The notes under the pieces were generated by a model, which saw only the letters and a program-made list of their open reading frames with translations, ran no database searches and had not been told where the DNA came from. This document shows positions 1 through 11,772 of a stretch of 64,000 nucleotides of DNA, piece by piece; position 1 is the stretch's first letter; every line of letters begins with the position of its first letter. The DNA is taken from contig JAHCVI010000003.1 of NCBI GenBank assembly GCA_019096155.1, positions 2,852,001-2,916,000 of the forward strand, in the 5' to 3' direction. Both the position numbers and the translations under genes were made by a program. This stretch comes from Staphylotrichum longicolle. Its lineage: Eukaryota; Ascomycota; Sordariomycetes; Sordariales; Chaetomiaceae.

Positions 1-3000
1 GACGGACAGGTGGTAAGTGCAACCTCGGAGAAAAAAAATAAAAGATGAAGCTCAGGTTTGTTTGGTTATTGGACGCCCCAAAAGGTACATGGCTCACCAA
101 GAGAGATACAAAGGTGATACTCCTTTGGGCGGGATGGCTGCGTGCCAAACTTGGACGGGCGCTGGTTCAGTTTGACTGCACTGCGAAGCCATGATGTCGT
201 CGTCGGTGCAGAGGTCCTTCGAAACCAAACTTTGCAGTCTTCAGGGTGAGTGGTGTTGTCGGCTTGTCATGCCAGGTCCGGGTCTTGGCATGGATGTCGG
301 GCCCGATCTCGTCGCACGGGTGTGACGGGTGTGACGGTCAGCTACTGCCGACATGAGCTCGCCAGAGCCGCCGAACCCCGACCTTCAACGGGCGGTACCC
401 GGAGTTCTCGACCAGCCCGACGCCAAAGGCGGAAATCCGCCGATTGCTGTTCTTGACCAAGGCAGAGTGGTCGAGGTGGTGAGACGAGAGGTCCGGGCGT
501 GCAGTTTGTGAGACAGAGCCAGCAGCCCACCGCATCCTTCATCGGCACATCCGTCGTCCACGAGGCCCACATTCCACCGGCAATGGGTGGTGAAGATGCC
601 GAATGTGGATTTGATGTGGAGCATTTGTCCGGCATCCAGTGCCGTCGATGTTGGTTGCCAAGCTTTGCCCTTGGTGACGGTTGGCGGGGCCGAAGGAGGA
701 ACGAAAGAGAACAAGCACCACCAAGAACCACCAAGAATCCTGGCGATCTCTTGTCGCACTGCTTAACGTTAGTGCACTTGGTACGGAGTAGTGTGTCCTT
801 GGTTACCCCGCATTCTCGCTCCCATCTACCGACCAGACAGGAGCATCCCGAGGAACGGGCTGGCTGGGCGCTGTCGGGAGTCACATTTGCTGTCAAAGCA
901 GTATTTAAGACCCAGACATATACTCCATTCCAGCTGCTTTTTTGCTCGTAAGGTTGGCCTGAAGAGGCAGGTGGTTGTCTGCCATTTCACGATCCAGTGG
1001 TTGGGATGGATCTCTCCCCGCATCTTCAATCACTGTTTCCCCAGGTCTCCCAGGGCTGGGGTGCATACCCCGCACCCCAACAATCACCTGCAGCAGGCGT
1101 CCCAGCAGGGTTGCAGCAAGGGTCTCCACCAAAGGTACTTGGTACTTCGGCCGCCCTGGCACTCCTAGGTCACACTGAGCTCCTCCTCTAGCCCGACAGG
1201 TGTACCTGACAACGAGCCGCGCGACGGCCGCAAATCCAGATTGCCAAGCAGCTTCGATGCGAAGTCCCGAAACATTCTTCCAGCCAACCGTATCGCGCCG
1301 TTTTGGCCCCCGCCTCCGCTTCAGGAAACCGTTTTTTTGTCGCCAGCCAAGCGCGCCGCTCCTGCGCCTTCTCCAACACCCGCGCAGAAAGCCACAGGCG
1401 CCAGCGGATGCAGCGGCCCTGGGTGGGTTCTCAACTCCAGATGGCGCGCAGTGCCTGGCCAAAAGTGGGCATCGAGATGCAGGGCGCAGCGGACGAGCGC
1501 ATCGCCGGCGTGGTCCAGGGCGGTTCCCCTCCCCTCACGACAGGTGACAGGGAGTCAGGGAGTCAGGGAGTCAGGGAGTCAGGGAGTCAGGGAGTCAGGG
1601 AGTCAGGGTCACCGCTGGCCTGGCTGCCTGGCTGATTCGTGGCCGATGCTGATCTCATGAGACGCCGGCTGGACCTGCCCGACCAGCCTGGGAGGAACCC
1701 CGTCTCTCCCTCCCCAAGTGCGACGTCGTCGTCGCCCACATGCACAAGAGACAGCGAGCGACCTGATTTGGCGTTGCAGCACCGACCAGCTGAACGTCGA
1801 TCCTCTCCTGTCTGTCCGCATAAAGGGGCTCGAGGGACACCCCAAGGCGAGATCATGGGGTGCGTCCGCGCAGATCACAGCCCCGACCAGGAACGCCCAA
1901 GCACCGCCCAAGCTGTGCTTGGCGTTCTGGCGCATCGGCCCTGACATCCAGCTTCCATGAGTGGAGGGCGGCCCACCCAAAGTCTTCTAGAAGCGACAGG
2001 TCGCATTTCGAGTCCACCGACGCCAGGCGGTCTTTCCCGTCTTTCCACAAGCTAGCGCATTCGAGGGAACCTTAACGCCGGCTGATTTCGGCAGCCATAC
2101 GCTGCGACTGTCTTCGGGTTAACTACAGGAGAGAGCTCGTTGACCAGCAGTAACATGCCATGCTACCTTACCGTTGCCATGGCTGGGGAAGAAAAGACGT
2201 CGGGAGGGAAGCCGGCTCCAGAGTTTCCAAGGCCGGCAGATCTTATTGGGTGTCGTCATCAAATCGAACTCTTCGCGAAGTCTTCCATCAATATCCGGAG
2301 TCGCACACTCGAAGACGCCCGCCAGGGAAGCGACTGCATGTAACAATGCGGGGGAGGTTGCGGGTGTATACTGCACCGCCATGTACACGTCGAAGTGCAT
2401 CCAGGCCATTGCAAGACTGAGAGGCCAGGAGGGAGTGACAAAGCCGTCAGCTATACCACACCTCGTCACCTCGTCGCCCTCTCATTCCGGGTATTCAACG
2501 AAGGGCCGCGCGCCATTTTTCCCTGCCAATCTCAGCGCGTCCTCTTGTCCCGAAGTGCACACCCAAGTCACACACAGAGAGAGAGGCAGGCCAAAGTGTG
2601 CGAGAAATACCACAAAGGTGATTTGGCAAGCTAAGTATAGACAGAAGAAGTAGAGTTTGAAGCAAGAACTGATCAGACTCCCCGATTCCCCTTGCACCCC
2701 TTTCCAGTCCCATGCCTTGCGGTCCCCTCCGTAGTTTGTCCAATTTTCCATGTACCCCTCGCCGCCCGGTCCCAATTGAGTAGCGAACGCAGCATGTTAC
2801 ATGATGTTCATAAGCAAAGCAAACGCTTTCCTGGTATATCCGCCATCCACCTACACCCATACACCACAACAACAACAACAAGAAAGCATGGCTCATAAAA
2901 CTCCCCTTCCCCACTCACACCACCCAAAAAAAGACCACCCTCCCTTTTTCACTCCCCCCCTGTACCCCACATTTTTCCTGGGGAAAAGTAAGCCACAAAC

Positions 3001-3212
3001 ACCACCCACACCCCCCCTCCCTTTTCTGCCCCCGGGCCGAAGGTCCTACCAAGGCTTGCTAGGTAGTAGTAAGATGAACAACGCATGCAAAAAAAAAGCG
3101 TGCGTGTTTAAAAAAAAACAACAAAAAAATAGTATGTACTAGAAGAAGAAAAAAAAGGGGGGAGAATCGAAGAGAGAAGAATGGAGGAGATCAACCCGTA
3201 GAGAAGATTCCT
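1..3212. other. Intergenic, no supported gene
   Basis: No reading frame here has convincing codon use, splice structure or recognisable protein similarity. Open frames on both strands reach 185 codons but overlap each other, which is expected by chance in GC-rich DNA. The last ~300 bases (about 2850-3200) are rich in A and C runs and lie just 3' of the minus-strand regulator gene, so they probably include its 3' UTR. A tandem octamer sits at 1552-1607. Confidence 0.6.
1552..1607. repeat. Tandem octamer, 7 copies
   Basis: Seven perfect head-to-tail copies of the 8-base unit GAGTCAGG. The unit is not a multiple of three, so it does not encode a simple peptide repeat. It lies in gene-free DNA. 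Confidence 0.95.
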
Positions 3213-5689
3213 TCACTGGACATAGCCATAGCCGTCCATGCCGCCAGCCTGCTGCTGCGGGCCCTGGTGATGGTGCCCGTGGTGCGCAGGATGGCCCATC
3301 ATGCCGTAGTCGACGGCGTGCACGCCCATGGCCTCGTGCGGGCCCGAGGCGGCGCCCGGGTGGTAGAACTCGTGCGCGGCGGCCGCCGCCAGCGCCGACT
3401 CGTCGACGGGGCTGCCCAGACTGACGTGCGCGGGCGAGGCGCCCCAGTACATGCCGTCGAGGTCGCCCCACAGGCCGCCCTGGTCGAGCAGGCCCATCAT
3501 GCCCAGGCCGTCGACGGGCTCGAGGCCGATGGGGCTCATGTGCAGGCCCGCGGCGTCGGCGGCGCCGGGTGAAGGCATGAGCATGCCGTCGGCGCCCGTG
3601 AGCACCTGGATGGTGGGGCTGGCGCTGGCGCGCTGCTGCGCGACGAGCTGGCGGGCGGCCTCGTACATGCGCCAGACGACCTCGCGCGAGCGGCGCGCGG
3701 CCAGCGACCACTCCTCCATGACCTCGAGCAGGTCGAGCACGGCCTCGATCTGCTTGAGCCACTCGGGCACGCGCGGGCTGCCCCACTGCCAAAAGACGCT
3801 GACCAGCGGGACCATGGCCGCCTGGTAGAGGAACCAGACGGCGTTCCAGCCCGACATCTGGTTGCGCGCCCACTCGCGCGCGACGTCTTCGATGGTCTGC
3901 GCGGCGAGGTCGCGGCACGTCTCGATGGCGGCGAGGTCGGCGTCGCACGCCTGCGTGTGCGGGTTGAGGCCCGACGACGCGAGCGAGAGGAGGACGGGGC
4001 GGTGCAGGAGCATGCGCAGGTTCTGGTAGCGCCACTTCATGAGGCAGCGCGCCATGTAGAGCGGCTCGGCGCAGGGGTCCGTCGTGCGCAGGAGCCAGGG
4101 GAGCGACGAGTACCACGCGACGAGCTGCGCGTCGAGCGAGCACCGGTCCTCGGTGCGGAGGAGCGGCGTGATGGCGAGCATGTCCTGGATCTGCGTGGCG
4201 ATCTTGCAGAACTTGATGTTCTCGATCAGCGGGAGGATGCCCGCGTGCTGCGACGAGTCGCGGTTGGCGTTGACGCCGAACTCGGGGGGCCGGATGTTGA
4301 TGGCGGGTCCCCAGCGGCCAAAGGAGGGGCGGCCCATGGTGGTGGTGGCCCACGTGTCGAGGCAGAAGAGCGACCACCAGGTGCGGCGGCGCGTCTCGGC
4401 GGCGACGAGGTCGCTGCTGCTCTGGGCGAGGCTCTCGCGGTGCAGGCCGAGGGCGCTGGCCATGCGGATGGCGGCGCCGAGGACGGCGTTGGCCATGTTG
4501 GGGCGGTTGATGTAGTGGAGGTAGTAGCCGCCGATGAGGGCGAGCGCCTGCACCATCTCGATGTGGCTGCTGCCGAAGGCGTCCATGGGCAGGTGCTCCA
4601 TGGCGCGGTTGTAGTAGTTGATGTGGTTGTAGTCGTCCGACTTCATGGCCGCGATGCTGCCCATGGCAAACACCATGTTGAGCAGCGCGAGCCACGGGGC
4701 GTCGGTGCGCTGGCCCTCGAGGTAGTCGGCCCGGAACGTGCTCTCGTCAAGCATCGGCACGAACACGTGCACGCGCTTGAAGTAGGCATCGATGAGCGTC
4801 TGTCCCTTCCACGACCAAGGAATCCGCTGCTGGGAGTCCTTCTGCGACGACGACGCCGGCTTCTGGCGGGCCGCCGGGAAGTTGTGCGACATCTCGACAC
4901 CGCTCAGCGGCGCCGCCAGCGTGTTCCGCAAGCTCGGCTGCACCTTGAGCATGACCATCAGGGCCGCCTTGATGGACGAGGCGCCCAGGTACGACGCTTG
5001 CCGGTCCACCGAGAGCGAGAGGGCGTTGATGTCGTCGGCCTCGGCCGGGATCGGGTCCCTCCCCCTCCGCTCCTCGTCCCACTCGGTGTCGCGAGACGGG
5101 AGCTGCTCCAGGAGGTTCTCCGACTTGGGCATCAGCGGCGAGCCGAGATCCGACATGGGCGAGGGGTTGACGGGCGGCGACGGCAGGCCGCCGACCGAGG
5201 TGTCTATTACAGGCCGGTCCAGGAGGCTAAGCAGCTCTTGCCTCGACAGGGGCAGCAGAGACTGCACCTCCTGGTTGGGATACAACCGCTTCAAGATGGA
5301 CCGGCATTCTTCGAGTGACTGTGAGAGGGCTTCGAGCGTCTTGCGCGAGGGGATGACCCGTTGGCGGTGCTTGTCGTAGAAGCACCTCTTGGGTGCCCTG
5401 CTGGAGAGGCATTGGCCGCATGGTTGTTGACCGTCGCACCGGCTGTAGGAGAGACCTGGTTAGACCTCTCATCCCCGAGTGCCAGGTCCCGCGTACTATC
5501 TCGCTCCCCGACTTACATCTTGCGCCTCTTGCACTCGGCACAGGCGTGTGGTGTTGTTATCCTCTTGGCCGCACCCGCTCCGGTGGACTTGGGGCTGTCT
5601 TGTGGGTCTGCGGATGCTTTGCGTGGTGTGACTCCTTGGAAGGTGTGGAACATGCCGCCCTGCGCCGGCACTGGGATTGTTGGCGCCAT
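3213..5689 (-). CDS. Zn2Cys6 transcription factor, CLR-1-like
   Basis: Predicted nuclear zinc-cluster regulator of 800 aa. Exons are 5689-5517 and 5442-3213; the intron (5516-5443) starts GTAAGT and ends CTACAG, and splits an Ile codon inside the zinc cluster. The cluster has the exact spacing C-x2-C-x6-C-x5-C-x2-C-x8-C at Cys50, 53, 60, 66, 69 and 78. It is followed by a basic linker ending in 'RQRVIPSRKTLEALSQSLEE' and then a fungal_trans (MHR) domain from about residue 260 that contains 'RRRTWWSLFCLDTWA'. The C-terminus is rich in Gly, His, Met and Gln. The start chosen is the ATG giving MAPTIPVPAQGG; upstream in-frame codons look like leader. I recall the cluster and the 'ASYLGASSIKAALMVMLKVQ' stretch as closest to CLR-1/ClrA, regulators of cellulose-degradation genes, but could not align them. 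Another C6 regulator remains possible. It has a very long gene-free upstream region. Confidence 0.85.
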
Positions 5690-5978
5690 GGTGAGAGGAG
5701 AGGATGTGAGGCTGGGGCGAGGCGTAAGCGTCGAGGAGAGTCGTGGGGGGTATCTTTGGTGGAGAGATCTAGGGACCGGCCCGTGGAGCGTAACGGGTCG
5801 TAAGAGTCGTAGGTGGTAGAAGATCAACTGAACGATGATCTACACAACCTTGTGTCGTACACAGAGATGTGTGTTGATGAGACTGAACTGGTATTAAGCC
5901 TCTCGACCGCAGCCACAATGACAAAGATAGACATGGGCAATGACGGAGCGAGGCGAGAACGTGGGGAGCAGATGCAGG

Positions 5979-5988
5979 CTTATATATC
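5979..5988 (-). promoter_or_regulatory. TATA-like box of the zinc-cluster gene
   Basis: A TATATAA-type element read on the minus strand lies about 290 nt upstream of the chosen ATG at 5689. It is the only strong TATA-like element in that first upstream kilobase. The transcription start is unknown. Confidence 0.35.
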
Positions 5989-7794
5989 TACATTGATGGA
6001 TGCAGCTGGGGAAGTGTGGGGAGACACGAGATTTGGAAAAGATGGTCGGCTGTCCAGGCCGCCATCGTGTGGAGGTGTGGAGAGCGCTTTTTTTGTTGCG
6101 GGGCCCCCCTACTGCGGCGGCGCTTGTGCAGGACGCTAACCCAGGCCCATGCCCAGCGCAATCTGCCCCCAGTACGGGACACCCCAGGGCCCCAGCAGAG
6201 CTAGCTCGACTAATAAGGTTGAGATAGAGTGTGCGAGGCAATGTCCAGCATCCTGCCATGTACGTAGCGCACGCGGCGGTCAATGCCGTGCTGGTGGACT
6301 GTCGACTGGCATCAAGCCACGAGAACTCGGGCGGACAGGGGACAAGGCTGCTCTGCTCAGGAACACGCTGGGGCTCGCCGCCAATCAGGCATGGGCAGCC
6401 CGCAGGTACCTGAAATCACATATTAATATCAGGCTCAGTACAGGTCACGCCCACCCGTCATCCCGAAGGGCAGCTTGACGCGGGGATGGCGGCTCGTTTG
6501 GAGAAAAAAAGTAGGCCCAGTCTGGGGAGCATGAGCCCTGGATCTCACCCGCCAGCCAGTCAGCGTCCCTCGGGCGTTCGGTGGCGTTTCAGCGCCATGG
6601 CTGGGGTGCATGAGGGATGGAGGGGAAGCTCTCGAAGCCATGTACCCAAGTACTTCTCTCCCCATGCTGCACGTCAGCCAGAATGCCGCCAACCCGCACG
6701 TGGAGCCTGCCTTGTACTTGGTCGTACAGCGGAAAGCAATCGAAGTACTAGCCGAATATCCTGATGATGTTGCAGTCGAGCATCGGCTGCCGAGAACATT
6801 GAGTCGCAGGCGACAAGACATCGCCTGCAAGAGGGACTGCATAGCCACTCGACAAGTCTTGTTTATCCCCTCCACGCCGGCCGTTCAGCATCGACGGATG
6901 TCGCCCGCTCTCTCCTGGCGCCTGGGCCAGCCGTTCTCACAATAGCGAGATGAGAGGGACCGCTCCACGCAAGCACATCGCACCACTGTTTCTGCGTTGG
7001 AGTTTTCGGAGCGGAATTCAGGGAATCGAATTGGAGAACAGTGGAGAGGGTGTTGGGGAGAGCTGACTGGGAAGAGGGACCGTCGGCCCCAGATCCAGCC
7101 CTCACACAGAGGAGGCGCCAGCCAAGCTGTGGGGAAACGCACTGCGTGCCGTTATCTGATTGGTGTCTGGCTCTTCTTCAACGGCCTGTGCCCTGGGATC
7201 TGCCCCCGTTGTCCTCCTCCGATCAGGCAGCCAGGGGTAAGAGTCTGGGGTGGTAACAGAGTGGGCCTGGCGGACCTCCTCCACATCTTCGCCGTTCACA
7301 GGTGATGCTCGACTGCTTCTCTCTGGAGAATTTGGGCAAGCGGACGACCAAAACGGATGTGGCGCGCCTAATGGAGAGATGCGTCTAAGCGGGGCGAGGC
7401 CGATACCGACGTAGCGCAGCACTCCAGGCCGCTCCGTCGCCAGCTCATGGTGGCCCATACGACATGTCGCAGACGTGGTCACCTATCAAGGTCCTTTCCG
7501 ACGAGCTTCATCTGCTGCGTTCTAGATGACGGCTGGAGGCGAGCCAGGTCATTGAGGAGCAGAGCGAAGGCAATCCCCGGTCGTTCGCCTCCCCAAGACG
7601 CAGGGCTCTGGGTCCAGCTGGAGAAAATAGCGACGGCATAGATAGGGCAGTGGCAACTTTGGCTGCTGGTCACGGCACATGACCGCGCGGTAATCTACCA
7701 GAACGGTCTTGATGACCAAGTTGGGTCGCCGTGTGAAGGTCTCTGACGGGCGCGTGAGGATCGAGCCGCTTCTCCAGGGCCCCGACTCCGGGAT

Positions 7795-7840
7795 GCGAGG
7801 CAGGCGAGGCAGGCGAGGCAGGCGAGGCAGGCGAGGCAGG
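7795..7840. repeat. Tandem nonamer, ~4.5 copies
   Basis: Perfect copies of the 9-base unit CAGGCGAGG from 7801, with a partial unit on each side. Read in one plus frame it would give Arg-Arg-Gly repeats, but no gene model supports translation. Confidence 0.9.
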
Positions 7841-9110
7841 GCAGCCAGCAAGCGTCCGTCGCTAACGTTGCTCACGTCGCTAACGGAGAGTTTTTCTGGT
7901 CCGGCCGCTCCGTCATCCTAGCGGGCCCCGCTGTGGGATGTTCGAGGTGGTGATGACTGGGTCTCGAACGCTGGCGAAAGAACTCCGGACCCACGACGCA
8001 CGCGGGACGGCGCTCGCTCTGTGCCGTCTCGCGTCCTGTCATTTCGGTGCAGCCGCTTGCTTTGGTGACGCGGTACGCAGTGCAGTGGTCGGCCGCGGGT
8101 TCCTAGTTTTCAGGACCTCGACCGAACCTGGGCGTCAAAATAAAGGTGTTGCAGGCCTTATTTTTGCTTTTTGCTGTTTTCTTGGTTCGTTGGGTCGTTG
8201 TTCGTCTGCCGGACAAGGGTGCACAGAATGCTACCACCAAGGACGAAGTACCGTTATCGGCGCCCTGTTGGAGGGGTTTTGTGACTTGAGTCGCCTGATG
8301 TGCCCGACGCCCTGTACCTTACGTCGCACAGCTTGCCCCCGGGCCCTGGAGCCCTGGAGCTCTGGAGCCCTGGAGCTGTGGCGCCCTGTTTGTGTTCGAG
8401 AGAGATTGCCGGCTGTACCGTGGCCGCGCAGCCGGAGACGACGAACACAAAGCAAACCAAGCGAGCCCAGGACCCCTGCTAGCGGGCGCAAAAACCCTGA
8501 AACCCTTGGCAAGGCGACGCCGAACAGGCAGGGACAGGGCTTCGACCATCTTGTTTTCAGCCTTCTAGAAACCCGCTATCGTGAAATTGCTTCAACAGGC
8601 ATTGTCTTGGCTGTCTGTGCCAGCGAGGTGCACTGCGGGATGACGAGTCTGTTGAGGGTTGACAGGGCGCCATTCGCCGTGCCATGTCGCGCGCGGGATG
8701 GCTTCGATGAATTTCCTTGGCCGGGATCGAAATGATCGAACTGATCGCAGTGTGTCGTGCATGAAGCAAGCGTGGTGGCTCCTTCGTGGCTTGGGTGTGG
8801 CTTTCGGATAGACGGCTAGCCCCTCCACGGCCCTGAAACGGGCGGGGAGGGGTGTGCTCTCTCGTATTGCGCACGAGGATCCCCACGTGTTTGTTCCTGT
8901 TCACTCTGTTCCGCCAAGTCATCCATGGATCCAGCTGACGGCGAGCGTCATTGTTTCCGCTCACCGTCAGGCTCCTCTGGGCTCCATCCTTCACCGCCGT
9001 TCCGGAACGTTGGAGACGGTCAGGCAAGCCGAAAGAGAGAAGCCGAAAAAGCGGAGCCGGTGCAGCGTGGGGTGGGCGCGCTTGCTTCCATTCGCAAGAT
9101 CCTGGGGCTT

Positions 9111-9140
9111 GGCTGGCGCTGGCTGGCGCTGGCTGGCGCA
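9111..9140. repeat. Tandem decamer, 3 copies
   Basis: Three copies of GGCTGGCGCT; the third differs at its final base. It continues into a related GC-rich tract. Confidence 0.85.
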
Positions 9141-9872
9141 GGCGGGCGCACACCGCACCGTTGCCAACATTGAGCCAACTTTGCTGTGCTTGCCATGTTT
9201 TGCAAAGCGCGATCGAGAAGCCCCTGCCATCTCGGCTCTCAACGTTGTATGCTCCCCACACTCCCATCGTCCAATGAGAGGTGCCTGGAATCACGGCAAG
9301 CGAGCCTAGCGTCGGTCGGCTGCGCTGCCCCTGTTTTTGACACTGGGCGCGCTCACAACCGCAGCAGCGAGGGGTTTCTGCCGATCTTTCAATGTTGGGT
9401 AGCCTTCACTTCGGCTCCTTGTACCGCCACGAACGTGTACACTGGGTATTTCTGGCGAGGCGGGCAGCGATGGTGGTATTTCGAGGTTACAGCCGTTAGA
9501 TTTCGTGCGTCGACGAAATCTGGAGAAGGGCATTGCAACCATCGATCAACCAGAACACGTCTGCTACTGGGTACGATGCTGCCTCTGAGGGGGCAGGTGG
9601 ACTGAGGGGACCTGGGGGGGACTTCCATCTTCCATGATTGTTCAATTCATCAGCTCACATCGATGCACATGACAGCCAAACCCTCCGAAGTTGTGCAGTC
9701 GTGATGGTGGTTCCACAGCATCACCAGGTGCAGGTCGTGCAGGTCGTGCTCACATCGTGCAGTATGGTGCAGCGGTGGCTTGCTCGGCCGAATAGCCTCA
9801 CTAAGTGGAGCTTGCGATCCTTGCGCATCGGAATGCTTAGCTCTGCGACGTTAAGCTTGTGCGAAGGGGCCT

Positions 9873-9904
9873 GAGATGGGGCAGAGATGGGGCAGAGATG
9901 GGGC
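9873..9904. repeat. Tandem 11-mer, ~3 copies
   Basis: Two full copies and one near-full copy of GAGATGGGGCA, non-coding. Confidence 0.85.
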
Positions 9905-10210
9905 CGCGATGCCCAACAGGGTTTAACGCTGGCGGGCTTCGGCATCCAAACCCCAGCTCTTCCCCACAGGCAAAATGCAAGATCGAATAGGCATTCGACG
10001 CCGTCGACCACCTCAACCACACAAAACCCCAAGAGGTTCACCACAGATTAACTGGCAGTCCCAGCGAGCCAAGCAGCGTCGCTCTCTTGCCTCTTTGGAC
10101 CGGCGACAGCGAACGCACAGACGGGATTTGGTGCGCGTGCCCACACTTTTTTCCTTCTGGAAGCCTGCAGTCACCCCTTCTCAACGCACACTAACGCAGG
10201 AGTCAAGCTG

Positions 10211-10236
10211 TCAACTTGTCAACTTGTCAACTTGTC
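10211..10236. repeat. Tandem octamer, ~3 copies
   Basis: Three perfect copies of TCAACTTG followed by a partial TC, non-coding. Confidence 0.9.
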
Positions 10237-11514
10237 GGTGACGCTGTGACGCCGTGCTAGTGCCGCCCCGCCAAACTTACTCCCCCTAAAGCTGGCAGGC
10301 TGGCAGGCTGGCCTCAAGGGCCCAAATTCCGATTCACGCTGAGGTCGCGCATCCCCAATGTCTTAGTCGTTACCTCCTCGCCCGGCCGTCCCGGTTTAAT
10401 TTGGCGAGGCCGTCTCATGCCATTCCAGTGGAGTGAGCACACGATATTGCTCCCAATGGTTCCCCCAAGACCAGCGCTAGCCGTCAGTGCCCGGGCTTGG
10501 ATTCCCCTTCTCGGGTCCTGTCTCTATGCCTCGCTCTCGCTATAGTCTCCCCACCATCTCTCTCGTCTGACTGACTGCCCTGGTGGGCGAGCCGCAGCAC
10601 GGGAGGGTGTGGTGGTGCCTTCTTGGGGGTGAGACTCGCGCAACACCGCATTGACCCTGGATCGGCATCGCGATGGCCTGTTGCGACCAGATTGAGCCTC
10701 GCAGACTTCGGTTGGGGTCGGCATCAAGGCTTTGTTGAGTCGAGAGATGGCCACGGCATGCCCGCAGTACCACCTGACGCCGGGAGCGCGGGATGCCATC
10801 GCCGCACAACCGGTCGTCTGTGGCTGGACAGCGCGGTGAGCCCAGAAGCTACTTGAAGCTAGACGTCTACCCGAGATCCAAGCCACCACACCACCCAATA
10901 ACGGACGTCATGGGCCTGGGGGGCCAGCACTCAGCAGCAAGCAGGAGACGACACATCGCGGCCATTGCCCTGAAAATTGGAATCGGGGTCCCGCGTTCAT
11001 GCCCCGTTTTGCGGCCCGGAACACCTCACCTATCAGCTTTCGAGCGGCGGAGCCTGCGAGCAGGGTGTGGCACATCCGGATGAACACTTCTGGAAAGTCG
11101 AAGCCTCAAACCCTGAGATGCGTTTTTCCCTCCCCAAGCCGGGATCGGCATCATGGGCAAGCTGCCTGGCTGCTTAACCCCGGCACTGTGTCACGTTAAA
11201 ATCCTTCCCCCTTCGATATCTCGCTCTGCCCTGTTCTGGCGCTAACAAGCCGTCGGGCGACTCGAAACATGGCTTGAGCTGGCAGATTGGCATCTAAGCG
11301 GGCTCTAGCCGGGCTGCGCGAGGCGGGATCTCACCCAACTCTATTCCCACAAGCACCCCACCAACCATCCTGCTATTTCTCCTTCCTGTTTCAATTCTAC
11401 TACATACGCACTCTTCATCTTGCTTCTACGCGTAGTCACCTTTCTGTCAGCTGTTCTCGCAGGACAGCAGATATTGTCTCCCGTCTCAGACTCACCAACA
11501 CCCATCCTCCAACC

Positions 11515-11772
11515 ATGGAATGGGTCATGTATGTGACCAGATGGTGCGGCAAGGCGCCGCATCCTGCTTCTCCTCCAGTTCCTGTCCCTGTCCCTGTTCC
11601 CGTCACCGTTCCTGAGCCCTCGGCTGGTCTGCCCACACCCAAGGCACCAGGCCGAGCGCTGTCCCCGGGGTACCTGATCTTAGCTGCATATGCAAGGACG
11701 TCTAGTGTATTTGCCTATCGGCCGAATCACTCGACCGTTCCGGGCGAGACGCCGGAACAATCGCCACAATGA
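11515..11772 (+). CDS. Candidate 85-aa microprotein, unknown
   Basis: A short frame opens at an ATG in a good fungal context (CAACCATGG). It is preceded by about 150 bases of C/T-rich sequence (11345-11510) that resembles a fungal 5' leader, unlike the rest of this gene-poor region. The predicted peptide begins MEWVMYVTRWCGKAPH, carries a Pro-Val dipeptide run (residues ~20-32) and has no signal peptide or known domain. The frame is also open upstream to 11287. I do not recognise it. It could be the first exon of a spliced gene whose later exons I cannot identify, or a chance frame inside a non-coding RNA. Confidence 0.22.
   Translation: MEWVMYVTRWCGKAPHPASPPVPVPVPVPVTVPEPSAGLPTPKAPGRALSPGYLILAAYARTSSVFAYRPNHSTVPGETPEQSPQ

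Larger units (their letters stand above)
5690..11514. other. Long gene-poor region upstream of regulator
   Basis: About 5.8 kb without a supported gene. It directly precedes the minus-strand zinc-cluster gene, so at least its first part should be promoter and 5' leader. The longest frames (265 codons at 7938-8735 plus, 245 at 8557-9294 minus) overlap head-on, have poor codon use and no recognisable domain, so I treat them as chance. GC content stays similar to the coding neighbours, so this is not RIP-mutated repeat DNA. Four short tandem repeats are listed separately. Confidence 0.5.

Noticed and set aside
3957..5318. 453-codon open frame antisense to the zinc-cluster gene
   Set aside because: Arg/Val/Glu-biased mirror of the sense gene; no recognisable domain.
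7938..9294. Overlapping 265-codon plus and 245-codon minus frames in the gene-poor region
   Set aside because: They overlap head-on, use codons randomly, and lack motifs; length alone is not convincing at this GC content.
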